A program made the position numbers and the translations under genes. This document shows positions 26,146 to 33,842 of a stretch of 64,000 bases of DNA, in pieces (within the stretch, counting starts at the first letter, position 1; each line of letters starts with the position of its first letter). The notes under the pieces were generated by a model, which searched no databases, was not told where the DNA came from, and worked only from the letters and a program-made list of their open reading frames with translations. The stretch comes from Phascolarctobacterium sp. (GTDB lineage: Bacteria; Bacillota; Negativicutes; Acidaminococcales; Acidaminococcaceae): positions 310,001-374,000 of the forward strand of contig QAMT01000004.1 of assembly GCA_003150755.1 (NCBI GenBank), written 5' to 3'.

Positions 26146-27684
26146 ATGACAAAACACCAGTTTACGGATATCCGCGTCGCTATCGAGCCGGATAACCCGT
26201 CCATCCAGCGTTTGGAGTTCAAGTGCATCAAATGCGGTAATTGCAAAACCGTCTGTACCGATTACATTGGCGTGTGCGGTACTTACGATTTGAATGCAAC
26301 CGGCGATAAGCCCATTTGCATCAACTGCGGCCAGTGCGCCAACGTGTGCCCGGTGGACAGCATTACCGAAAAGGTAGAAGCCTATCAGGTAATGGCAGAG
26401 ATTAAAGACCCGGAAAAAATTGTAATTTTCAGCACTTCTCCTTCGGTGCGCATTGCGCTGGGCGAAGAATTCGGCATGCCCGACGGCAGTTTTGTAGAAG
26501 GCAAAATGGTGTCACTGTTGCGCAAACTTGGTGCAGATTATGTGCTTGATACTAACTTTGCGGCTGACTTGACGATTGTTGAAGAAGCAAGCGAGCTGTT
26601 GGAGCGCATTACAAAGGAAAGCAAACCGCTGCCGCAGTTTACCAGCTGCTGCCCTGCGTGGGTTAAATTTGCCGAAACCTATTACCCCGAAATGCTGCCG
26701 CATCTTTCCAGCGCTAAAAGCCCTATCGGTATGCAGGGGCCGACCATCAAAACCTATTTTGCGCAGAAAATGGGCATCGACCCGCAGAAAATCGTCAACG
26801 TGGCGGTAACGCCCTGCACGGCGAAAAAATTTGAAATCCGCCGCGGCGAGATGAACGCTGCTGCACGCCATCTGGGCATTGAAGGCATGCGCGATATGGA
26901 TTACGTTATCACTACCCGCGAACTGGCGATGCTTGCCAGAGATGAAAACATTGATTTTGCCGCGCTGGAGGACGCAGCATATGATGATTTGATGGGCGAG
27001 GCGAGCGGCGCAGGTGTTATTTTCGGCAACACCGGCGGCGTTATGGAAGCCGCTGTGCGCACTGCTTACTGCTTTGCGACTGGCAAGGACGCGCCGCAGG
27101 CTTTGTACGATTTGCAGCCGGTGCGCGGCATGGAAGGCATCCGCGAGGCGGAAGTGGACATTGACGGCACGAAGGTTAAAGTAGCCGTTGTGTACGGCAC
27201 GGCCAACGCCCGCAAGCTGATTGAAAAAATAAAAGCCGGTGAAGCAAGCTACCACTTTGTAGAGGTTATGGCCTGCCCCGGCGGCTGCATCGGCGGCGGC
27301 GGTCAGCCCAAGGATAAAGAGTACAAGGGCGATGAACTGCGCAAAGCGCGCATTGCAGGCCTTTACAAACGCGACAGCTCCATGCAGCTGCGTTTAAGCC
27401 ACGAAAACCCGCAGATTAAACAGCTTTACGCTGATTTTTACGGCCGGCCGCTCAGCGAACTGGCGGAAGCAATGCTGCACACCGTTTATTTTGACAGAAG
27501 CGCAGATTTAGGCGGCGTTTACATCGCGCCTGAGGCGCAGGCAAAAAAAGAAGAAACGCCTGTGGGCACGCATAAATGGCGCTGCAAGGTTTGCGGCTAT
27601 ATATATGAAGGCGAAACACTGCCGGAGGATTATAAATGCCCTCTGTGCGGCATGGGCACCGATATGTTTGAAAAAATTGAATAG
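26146..27684 (+). CDS. Monomeric [FeFe] hydrogenase with C-terminal rubredoxin domain
   Basis: A 512-residue enzyme for H2 production or uptake. The N-terminal ferredoxin-like part has two cysteine sets (CIKCGNCKTVC and CINCGQCANVCP). The H-cluster motifs follow: TSCCPAW (166-172), TPCTAKK (222-228) and EVMACPGGCIGGGGQP (from 373). The proton-relay cysteine C168 is present, so it should be catalytic, not a sensory type. The usual Met of MPCT is Thr. The last about 37 residues form a rubredoxin (CKVCGYIYEG...CPLCG), so electrons may pass through a fused rubredoxin. I chose the ATG at 26146 with AAGGAGG before it. HydF is encoded at 3529-4743. Confidence 0.95.
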   Translation: MTKHQFTDIRVAIEPDNPSIQRLEFKCIKCGNCKTVCTDYIGVCGTYDLNATGDKPICINCGQCANVCPVDSITEKVEAYQVMAEIKDPEKIVIFSTSPSVRIALGEEFGMPDGSFVEGKMVSLLRKLGADYVLDTNFAADLTIVEEASELLERITKESKPLPQFTSCCPAWVKFAETYYPEMLPHLSSAKSPIGMQGPTIKTYFAQKMGIDPQKIVNVAVTPCTAKKFEIRRGEMNAAARHLGIEGMRDMDYVITTRELAMLARDENIDFAALEDAAYDDLMGEASGAGVIFGNTGGVMEAAVRTAYCFATGKDAPQALYDLQPVRGMEGIREAEVDIDGTKVKVAVVYGTANARKLIEKIKAGEASYHFVEVMACPGGCIGGGGQPKDKEYKGDELRKARIAGLYKRDSSMQLRLSHENPQIKQLYADFYGRPLSELAEAMLHTVYFDRSADLGGVYIAPEAQAKKEETPVGTHKWRCKVCGYIYEGETLPEDYKCPLCGMGTDMFEKIE

Positions 27685-27694
27685 CTGATAATAG

Positions 27695-27725
27695 GCCTCT
27701 GCCTGTTGAAGGGCAGGGGCTTTTT
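27695..27725 (+). terminator. Intrinsic terminator after the hydrogenase gene
   Basis: Nine-base stem GCCTCTGCC/GGCAGGGGC followed by TTTTT. Confidence 0.85.
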
Positions 27726-27853
27726 GCTTGTTGCAAGCTGAAAAACGTAAAAAAATTAAAAAATTTTGCAAAAACTAATGAAGGAAAATTAAAAATGTTG
27801 TAGAATATAAGGCAAGTAAACCAAAAAAGAGATAAAAATTAGGAGGACAGAAA

Positions 27854-29941
27854 ATGCATAGTTACAGCATTGAGCTTGGCGGCAGAACGCTGACGATGGA
27901 AATCGGCAAAATTGCCAAGCAGGCCAACGGCGCAGTATTGGTGCGCTATGGCGACACTGCGGTAGTAGTTGCTGCTACCGGTACCAAAACACCGCGTGAA
28001 GGTGTAGACTTTTTCCCTTTGACTGTTGATTTTGAAGAAAAAATGTACGCTGTGGGTAAAATCCCCGGCGGCTTTATTAAACGTGAAGGACGCCCGGCTG
28101 AAACCGCTATTTTGACCAGCCGCCTTATCGACCGCCCGATTCGCCCGATGTTCCCGGAAGGCTACCACAACGACGTGCAGATTGTTGCAACCGCCGTTTC
28201 CGTAGACCCGGACAACGCTCCGGACATTCCGGCCATGATTGGCGCTTCCTGCGCTCTCTGCATTTCCGATATTCCGTTTGAAGGCCCTATCGCCGGTGTG
28301 CGCGTAGGCATGATTGACGGCAAATACATCATCAACCCGACCATTGAGCAGGCTAAGGTAAGCCGCCTGAACCTTGCCGTTGCAGGCACCAAGGACGCAA
28401 TCCTGATGGTTGAAGCAGGCGCTAAGGAAATCAGCGAAGATGAAATGCTGGACGCTATTTTCTTCGGCCATGAAGAAATTAAAAAACTGGTTGCATGGCA
28501 GGAACAGATTATGGCAGAAGTAGGCAAACCCAAAATGGAAGTGCCTGTTTACGAGCCTCCTGCTGAACTGGCAGCCGAAATTGAAGCTTACGGCGCTGAA
28601 CAGCTGAAAGCAGCCCTGATGGACGCCAATAAGCTGGAACGCGAAGAAAACGTAGCCCGCATTAAAGCGGAAATCGCCGATGCGTTTATGGAAAAATATC
28701 CGGACAATGCTAAAGACGTTGCTTATATTACCCAGAAACTGGTTAAAAAGATTGTACGCCGCACCATTTCCGTGGATAAAATCCGCCCGGACGGACGTGC
28801 GCTTGACGAAGTACGCCCTGTAACCTGCGAGGTTGGCCTGCTTGCCCGCCCGCACGGCAGCGCGCTGTTTACCCGCGGCCAGACCCAGATTCTTAACGTG
28901 CTGGCACTTGCTCCGCTCAGCGAAGCACAAACCCTGGACGGACTTGGCGTTGAACTGCACAAACGCTATATCCACCATTACAACTTCCCGCCGTACAGCG
29001 TTGGCGAAACCAAACCGCTGCGCAGCCCGGGCCGCCGTGAAATCGGCCACGGCGCACTGGCAGAACGCGCACTTTTGCCGGTAATTCCGTCCGAGGACGA
29101 GTTCCCGTATGCAATCCGCCTGGTTTCCGAAACCTTGGAATCCAACGGTTCTTCTTCCATGGGCAGCGTGTGCGCAAGCACCCTTTCCCTTATGGACGCA
29201 GGCGTGCCTATTAAAGCACCAGTTGCAGGCGTAGCAATGGGCCTTGTAAAAGACGGCGATTACTTCACCATCCTTACCGATATCCAGGGCCTTGAAGATG
29301 CTCTCGGCGATATGGACTTTAAGGTTGCCGGCACTAAAAACGGCATTACCGCTATCCAGATGGATATCAAAATCGACGGCATCAACAAGGAAATCTTCCA
29401 GCAGGCACTGGCACAGGCTAAACGCGGCCGCGAACACATCATGGGCATTATGCTCGACTGCATCGCAGAACCGCGCAAAGAGCTTTCCAAATATGCTCCG
29501 AAGATTACCACCATTCATATTGACCCCGAAAAAATCAGCAAGGTTATCGGACCCGGCGGCAAAACCATCAAAAAGATTGTTGAAGAAACCGGCGCTAAAA
29601 TTGATATCGAAGAAGACGGCCGCATTTATATCGCCGCTGTCAACAGCGAGCAGGCTGCCAAAGCTATCGACATCATCAACGGCATTACCGCCGAAGCAGA
29701 AGTCGGCAAGATTTACACCGGCAAAGTTACCCGCCTGATGAACTTCGGCGCATTTGTTGAAATCCTGCCCGGCAAAGAAGGCCTGGTACATATTTCCCAG
29801 CTTTCTACCGAGCATGTCAACAAGGTTGAGGACGTTGTTTCCGTCGGCGACGAAATCGTTGTCAAAGTTACCGACATCGACCAGAAAGGCCGCATTAACC
29901 TGTCCCGCAAAGCAGTGCTTAACGGCGGTTTAAGCAAATAA
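27854..29941 (+). CDS. pnp: Polyribonucleotide nucleotidyltransferase (PNPase)
   Basis: Phosphorolytic 3'-5' exoribonuclease of the RNA degradosome. The 695-residue protein has two RNase PH domains (first about 1-220, second about 310-540 with LFTRGQTQ and the GSSSMGSVCASTLS active-site region), a KH domain (KISKVIGPGGKTIKKIVEE) and a C-terminal S1 domain (GKIYTGKVTRLMNFGAFVEI). An AGGAGGA site precedes the ATG. Monocistronic with its own terminator. Confidence 0.97.
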   Translation: MHSYSIELGGRTLTMEIGKIAKQANGAVLVRYGDTAVVVAATGTKTPREGVDFFPLTVDFEEKMYAVGKIPGGFIKREGRPAETAILTSRLIDRPIRPMFPEGYHNDVQIVATAVSVDPDNAPDIPAMIGASCALCISDIPFEGPIAGVRVGMIDGKYIINPTIEQAKVSRLNLAVAGTKDAILMVEAGAKEISEDEMLDAIFFGHEEIKKLVAWQEQIMAEVGKPKMEVPVYEPPAELAAEIEAYGAEQLKAALMDANKLEREENVARIKAEIADAFMEKYPDNAKDVAYITQKLVKKIVRRTISVDKIRPDGRALDEVRPVTCEVGLLARPHGSALFTRGQTQILNVLALAPLSEAQTLDGLGVELHKRYIHHYNFPPYSVGETKPLRSPGRREIGHGALAERALLPVIPSEDEFPYAIRLVSETLESNGSSSMGSVCASTLSLMDAGVPIKAPVAGVAMGLVKDGDYFTILTDIQGLEDALGDMDFKVAGTKNGITAIQMDIKIDGINKEIFQQALAQAKRGREHIMGIMLDCIAEPRKELSKYAPKITTIHIDPEKISKVIGPGGKTIKKIVEETGAKIDIEEDGRIYIAAVNSEQAAKAIDIINGITAEAEVGKIYTGKVTRLMNFGAFVEILPGKEGLVHISQLSTEHVNKVEDVVSVGDEIVVKVTDIDQKGRINLSRKAVLNGGLSK

Positions 29942-29954
29942 TTAACTAAAAACT

Positions 29955-29988
29955 AAATCCCGCTGAATAAATTTCGGCGGGATTTTTT
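29955..29988 (+). terminator. Intrinsic terminator after pnp
   Basis: AAATCCCGC/GCGGGATTT stem with a 13-base loop, ending in TTTTTT. Confidence 0.85.
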
Positions 29989-30003
29989 ATAACGAGGTGT
30001 TTT

Positions 30004-30453
30004 ATGAAAGTACGTGGTTTTGAAAAAATTGCAGCTTACGCTGATGTTGACTTTCCGATGCCGGAGCGCAAAACCAAAATGGCAGCGGGGTATGACATCT
30101 GCCTGCCGCAGGATGTAACGCTGAAGGCGCATACCCTGCAAATGGTGCCGACAGGCGTAAAGGCTTATATGCAGGACGGCGAGTTTTTGGGCGTGCATAT
30201 CCGCAGCAGCATTGCGGTCAAAAAGGGGCTGGCGCTGGTGAACAACGTGGGAATTATCGACGCCGACTATTACAACAACGCCGATAACGAAGGGCATATT
30301 ATGCTGGGACTGTATAACACAACCGGCAGCGACGTAACCATACCCAAAGGCGAGCGCGTGGCACAGGGCATTTTTTACAAATACCTTACGGCTGACGGCG
30401 ACAGCGCCGATGCAACCCGCAGCGGCGGCTTCGGCAGCACAGGGGAGAAGTAA
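30004..30453 (+). CDS. dut: dUTP diphosphatase
   Basis: Hydrolyses dUTP to dUMP and pyrophosphate, keeping uracil out of DNA. The 149-residue trimeric-type enzyme has AAGYDICLP (motif 1), HIRSSIAVKKGLAL (motif 2), NNVGIIDADYYNN (motif 3), KGERVAQGIF (motif 4) and the C-terminal RSGGFGSTG (motif 5). The Tyr in motif 3 and extra residues after it (NNADNEGHI) are common in Firmicute and phage enzymes. It is the last typical-composition gene before an AT-rich insert. Confidence 0.93.
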   Translation: MKVRGFEKIAAYADVDFPMPERKTKMAAGYDICLPQDVTLKAHTLQMVPTGVKAYMQDGEFLGVHIRSSIAVKKGLALVNNVGIIDADYYNNADNEGHIMLGLYNTTGSDVTIPKGERVAQGIFYKYLTADGDSADATRSGGFGSTGEK

Positions 30454-30457
30454 AAAT

Positions 30458-30486
30458 TTGAATTAAGCAGTTCTTTGTGTTATATT
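30458..30486 (+). promoter_or_regulatory. Promoter of a possible small RNA
   Basis: TTGAAT and TATATT are spaced by exactly 17 bases, with no reading frame directly downstream. Confidence 0.5.
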
Positions 30487-30492
30487 ATAAAT

Positions 30493-30585
30493 ACAAAGAA
30501 CAACCGCCCACAAGGTGGGTTGGCCTTAGAAAATGAATGGATAACCACCCTTTTCCGGTCAAAGTTGGGGGTGGTTATCTGTTTA
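30493..30585 (+). ncRNA. Candidate small structured RNA with two hairpins
   Basis: Downstream of a good promoter lies a stretch with no plausible protein but two hairpins. The first (30504-30523) pairs CCG-CCCAC with GTGGG-TTGG around an AAG loop. The second (30540-30579) has a perfect 11-base stem GATAACCACCC/GGGTGGTTATC. Bases 30502-30509 could also pair with the right arm of the second hairpin, allowing alternative folds. The outline resembles the RNAs that flank small type I toxin genes in Firmicutes, from memory only, but no toxin frame is visible. The second hairpin lacks a strong T-run. Confidence 0.35.
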
Positions 30586-30602
30586 TAAAGCTATTTTAAG
30601 TT

Positions 30603-30646
30603 AAAAGACTGTTATAAAACATAATGTTTCGCAGCAGTCTTTTTTA
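30603..30646 (+). terminator. Possible terminator upstream of the PD-(D/E)XK gene
   Basis: AAAGACTG/CAGTCTTT closes a long loop that contains an inner AAAC/GTTT pairing, and TTTTTT follows. It could end the small RNA or read-through from dut. Confidence 0.5.
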
Positions 30647-30669
30647 TTTATTAAACAAAATTTTAATAA

Positions 30670-30698
30670 TTGACAATAAATTTATTGGGTTATAAAAT
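30670..30698 (+). promoter_or_regulatory. Promoter of the PD-(D/E)XK cassette
   Basis: TTGACA and TAAAAT are spaced by 17 bases; an alternative -10 TATAAA lies two bases upstream. Confidence 0.55.
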
Positions 30699-30734
30699 TT
30701 TATTAGTTAAATAAAAATATGGAGTGTGATATTA

Positions 30735-31745
30735 ATGAAAACACATTATTTTCAACGCTATCATTCCAAAGAAAATGTCGTTACAGCAAATGCTATGTTG
30801 TTGCTGTCTCGTTTATATTTAAATTCTCCTAATTCGTTTTTTACTTTTTTAAATAACATTGTAGAAGATATTGATCTTGATGTTGAATTAAAGGTTATTT
30901 TGCAAGAAAAAAATGAAAATAGCGTACCTGATGCGGCAATTATGCAGGAAAGTTTTAAAATTGCTGTTGAAACTAAATTATATAATAATTTTAGTGAAGA
31001 ACAATTATTGCATCATTTAGAAAGTTTAAAGTGGTATAATTACAAATTTTTATTGACGCTTGACCCAAGAGAAATGAAGGATGATTTTAAAAATAAAATA
31101 GATGAAAAGTGTAAAGAACAAAATGTAATACACATTCATTTGACATTTAAAAAATTAATTGAAGCAGTAAAGGATGTTGTTGATAAACGTGATATAGATA
31201 TGCAGAATATCATTAATGATTATGAACAATATTGTTATGAGAGTGATTTAATTCCTAATGAATGGAAAATGAGATTAGTGCTTTCCGGCGGCACATTTGA
31301 AAAAAATATGGAATATGGTATCTATTATCATAATCAGGATAGAGGATACTCAGAGCATAAATATATTGGATTGTATAAAGGAAAAGCAGTCAAAGCAATT
31401 GGTAAAGTGAAAAATATTGTTGATGCTTGTGTAATTACTAAAAATAATATTACAAATTTTAAAGCTGTAAAGGGAGCAATTGATAAGGAAATTGAAGAAA
31501 AAATCATAAAAGCTATTAGTGAAGGACCTAATGAATTTGATAATGAAAACCTTAGGTTCTTTATTGTTGATAAATTTTATGAAACTGAATTTAAGAAAAC
31601 AACTCCTTATGCGCCGATGGGCAGCAGAATGTTTGATTTACTTGAAGTAATTAACGATAGTTTGCCTGATGGAAGTAAACTGGATAAATTACCTGATGAC
31701 ACGAGTAAAATTGCTGCGCTTTTAAAAAATTGCAGTTGGAAATGA
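30735..31745 (+). CDS. Putative PD-(D/E)XK nuclease, AT-rich, otherwise unrecognised
   Basis: A 336-residue protein with no family I can name. Residues 48-98 show the spacing of a PD-(D/E)XK nuclease core: a strand (VELKVIL), PD at 65-66, then E79-T-K81 at the end of a strand (FKIAVETKL) and a following helix with Q90 (EEQLLHHLES). The middle part (YGIYYHNQDRGYSEHKYIGLY) looks like a separate beta domain. Base composition is far more AT-rich than dut or the helicase gene, and the gene has its own promoter and terminator, as expected for a transferred cassette. The ATG at 30735 has GGAG ten bases upstream. Nuclease fold is likely, biological role (defence?) is inference. Confidence 0.6.
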   Translation: MKTHYFQRYHSKENVVTANAMLLLSRLYLNSPNSFFTFLNNIVEDIDLDVELKVILQEKNENSVPDAAIMQESFKIAVETKLYNNFSEEQLLHHLESLKWYNYKFLLTLDPREMKDDFKNKIDEKCKEQNVIHIHLTFKKLIEAVKDVVDKRDIDMQNIINDYEQYCYESDLIPNEWKMRLVLSGGTFEKNMEYGIYYHNQDRGYSEHKYIGLYKGKAVKAIGKVKNIVDACVITKNNITNFKAVKGAIDKEIEEKIIKAISEGPNEFDNENLRFFIVDKFYETEFKKTTPYAPMGSRMFDLLEVINDSLPDGSKLDKLPDDTSKIAALLKNCSWK

Positions 31746-31747
31746 AA

Positions 31748-31782
31748 AACAGGGGGCAAATTTTGTTTGCCCTCTGTTTTTT
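31748..31782 (+). terminator. Intrinsic terminator after the PD-(D/E)XK gene
   Basis: Thirteen-base stem AACAGGGGGCAAA/TTTGCCCTCTGTT (one G-T pair) followed by a T-run. Confidence 0.88.
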
Positions 31783-31794
31783 AACTAAATTTAA

Positions 31795-32019
31795 TCACTC
31801 CGCACCATCAACAACTACGCCACTGTTAAGTTCGCCGGTGTTTTGCGGCGGCAGGGGCGGGGTAATATGTTCGGTTAATTGTTTTTCAAGTGCATCGCAC
31901 TGCTGCTGCACGCTTGCCAAGTCTTCGCGCAGGTCGTTGATTTGCTGCTGCTGTGCAACAATCAGGCTGAATAAAATAAGCATCAATATCAAAAATAGCC
32001 AGGTACGTTTATTTTGCAT
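31795..32019 (-). CDS. Small single-span membrane protein with coiled coil
   Basis: A 74-residue protein, probably from the ATG at 32019, preceded by GAGGTGG. An N-terminal hydrophobic helix (WLFLILMLILFSLIV) is followed by a Gln/Leu coiled coil (QQQQINDLREDLASVQQQ and on) and a Pro-rich tail. The layout resembles DivIC/FtsL-like or spanin-like proteins, but similarity is too general to assign a function. It is the only minus-strand gene between the nuclease and helicase genes. Confidence 0.6.
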   Translation of the reverse strand: MQNKRTWLFLILMLILFSLIVAQQQQINDLREDLASVQQQCDALEKQLTEHITPPLPPQNTGELNSGVVVDGAE

Positions 32020-32133
32020 AACTGCCACCTCACTGTTATAAGTTAAAATTTTTTCTACAAATAGCATAACATTTTGTGCGCAGATATTCAAACGGAATAT
32101 TAAAATTTTTTGAAGATAAATAGTGCCTGTTTA

Positions 32134-32142
32134 TGATATAAT
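32134..32142 (+). promoter_or_regulatory. Extended -10 promoter for the DEAD-box helicase gene
   Basis: TGATATAAT (TG, one base, TATAAT) about 75 bases before the start codon; no good -35 box. Confidence 0.5.
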
Positions 32143-32158
32143 AAGCAGGTAAAGAGCG

Positions 32159-32181
32159 GCGCCCCGTTTGGGACGCTTTTT
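32159..32181 (+). terminator. Attenuator-like hairpin in the helicase leader
   Basis: GCG-C-CCC and GGG-A-CGC pair around GTTT with one mismatch, followed by TTTTT, inside the 5' untranslated region. It could be a leader terminator or just a structural element. Confidence 0.4.
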
Positions 32182-32212
32182 AAATAGAAGTCTGAAGGAA
32201 AAGAGGGATTAT

Positions 32213-33466
32213 ATGTTACCGAGCTTTAAAGATATGAAAGTGCCGGAAAATATTATCGAGGCGCTGAAAAACATGGGTATTACCAAACCGATGCCGGTGC
32301 AGGCACAGGCTATACCGGCTCTTTACGCCGGGCGTGATGTAATTGCGCGCGCGCAGACCGGTACCGGTAAAACTTTAGCCTTTTTAGTGCCGCTGGCGCA
32401 GCAGATTGATGTCACGAAGGCGTATGCGCAGGCGTTGATTGTTACGCCGACGCGCGAACTGGCGCAGCAGATTGCAACGGAATTCAAACGCCTGACCGGC
32501 AAAGAGAGCGCCGTTAAAGTGCTTGCCGTTACGGGCGGGCGTGATTTTGACCTGCAAAAGCATAAACTGGAAAACGTCTGCCATGTCCTTATCGGTACGC
32601 CGGGGCGTTTGCTCGACCATATCCGCAAGGGAAATGTCAGCCTGGGCGGCGTAAATTATTTTGTACTGGACGAGGTTGACGAAATGCTGAAACAGGGTTT
32701 TGTTGACGATGCCGCAGAGTTGTTGGGTATGACATCGCCAGAACGGCAAGTAATGCTTTGCAGCGCAACACTGTCGGAAGAAGTGCGCAAACTGGGACGC
32801 AAAATTACCGTAAATCCTGTTCTGATAGACATTAACCCCAATGAAGCAACGGTTGACACAATTAAGCAGATTTGCATTAAAACTACTGATGAATACCGTG
32901 ACCGCGCCGTTGCCGCATTGATTGACCGCTACAATCCGTATCTGATGATTGTTTTCTGTTTCAGCAAGGAGCGCGCCAATGCTTTGGGCGATGTGCTGGG
33001 CGGCATGGGCTATAATGTCGATGTTCTGACCGGCGAGCTTTCGCAGGCCAAACGCAAGACGGTTATGAAAAAGTTCCGCGAGGCGAAGCTGCAAATTTTG
33101 GTTGCCAGCGATATTGCCGCGCGCGGGCTTGATATTGAAGGTGTTACGCATGTGGTAAATTACGATATTCCGCACGATGTTGACTGGTATGTTCACCGCA
33201 TTGGCCGCACCGGGCGTGCAGGCAACGACGGCATTGCCGTTACGCTTTACACGGCAGATGAAGTTAAATGGCTGCGTAATATCGAAACCAAGCTTAACAT
33301 CCGTATGGAAAAACAGAACCTGGAAGGCAAGGTTATTGCCCGCCGCGAACCTGCCGCCGCGCCGAAGAAAAAGAAACCGGCAGGCCCGAAACGCGGCAGA
33401 AACGCCGTTGCCGACAAGCGCAAAGCGCCGAAAACCGGCAGCAACAGACGACAGACACGCAAATAG
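32213..33466 (+). CDS. DEAD-box ATP-dependent RNA helicase
   Basis: A 417-residue RNA helicase. Motifs in order: Q motif (KPMPVQAQAIPAL), Walker A ARAQTGTGKT, PTRELAQQ, motif II as DEVD in VLDEVDEM, SAT as CSATLSE, and HRIGRTGRAG. Motif II has Val in place of the Ala of DEAD. A short basic tail (KKKKPAGPKRGRN) follows, as in CshA/RhlE-type proteins that unwind mRNA or assist ribosome assembly. I chose the ATG at 32213 (AAGAGGG before it). The leader holds a hairpin with a T-run, which may allow temperature- or growth-dependent control. Confidence 0.92.
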   Translation: MLPSFKDMKVPENIIEALKNMGITKPMPVQAQAIPALYAGRDVIARAQTGTGKTLAFLVPLAQQIDVTKAYAQALIVTPTRELAQQIATEFKRLTGKESAVKVLAVTGGRDFDLQKHKLENVCHVLIGTPGRLLDHIRKGNVSLGGVNYFVLDEVDEMLKQGFVDDAAELLGMTSPERQVMLCSATLSEEVRKLGRKITVNPVLIDINPNEATVDTIKQICIKTTDEYRDRAVAALIDRYNPYLMIVFCFSKERANALGDVLGGMGYNVDVLTGELSQAKRKTVMKKFREAKLQILVASDIAARGLDIEGVTHVVNYDIPHDVDWYVHRIGRTGRAGNDGIAVTLYTADEVKWLRNIETKLNIRMEKQNLEGKVIARREPAAAPKKKKPAGPKRGRNAVADKRKAPKTGSNRRQTRK

Positions 33467-33476
33467 GTGAGGGTTT

Positions 33477-33830
33477 ATGTTAACGAAGGAAAAACGCAAT
33501 AAAATTATAGCGGGCGCGCTGGTGCTTTCGATGCTGGCTTCCGTTGCTGGCTGCGGCAATAACGAAACGGAGGAGCAGGAGGAAAACGGCCAAAGCAATT
33601 CTACGATGGTGTATCCGTGGTGGATGTTCTGGCACTGGCCGATGTTTGGCGGCACCACTACTAACATAAGGCAAACGCCTGCGCCCAATACAGCCGGTAC
33701 GGCGGATACGCAGAGTAAGGTCGGCAGTGCGGATGCCAAAACTGCTGCGCCTGCCAGCAAGGTGCAAAGCCCGGCAACAGGCAAAACAGGCATCAGCAGC
33801 GGTGCGGCACGCAGCAGCGCTGTATCGTAA
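33477..33830 (+). CDS. Small predicted lipoprotein preceding a YgiC-like ATP-grasp protein
   Basis: A 117-residue exported protein with a type II signal peptide: basic N-terminus (MLTKEKRNK), hydrophobic core, lipobox ASVAGC at about residues 21-26. The mature part has an aromatic patch (YPWWMFWHWPMFGG) and a long Ala/Thr/Ser-rich low-complexity tail. I do not recognise the family. It is followed after 12 bases by a glutathionylspermidine-synthase-like gene, the same order as ygiB (lipoprotein) and ygiC in Escherichia coli. Confidence 0.75.
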   Translation: MLTKEKRNKIIAGALVLSMLASVAGCGNNETEEQEENGQSNSTMVYPWWMFWHWPMFGGTTTNIRQTPAPNTAGTADTQSKVGSADAKTAAPASKVQSPATGKTGISSGAARSSAVS

Positions 33831-33842
33831 GGGGGCAGGGCT

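Noticed and set aside
27839..29815. Very long open frame (658 codons) on the minus strand opposite pnp
   Set aside because: It is the mirror of a highly expressed gene with strong codon bias; the translation is Phe/Ala/Asn-rich with no known motif, and pnp itself is unmistakable.
31730..32041. Plus-strand frame of 103 codons after the nuclease gene
   Set aside because: It overlaps the terminator and has no ribosome binding site; the minus-strand membrane protein with GAGGTGG is a better explanation.
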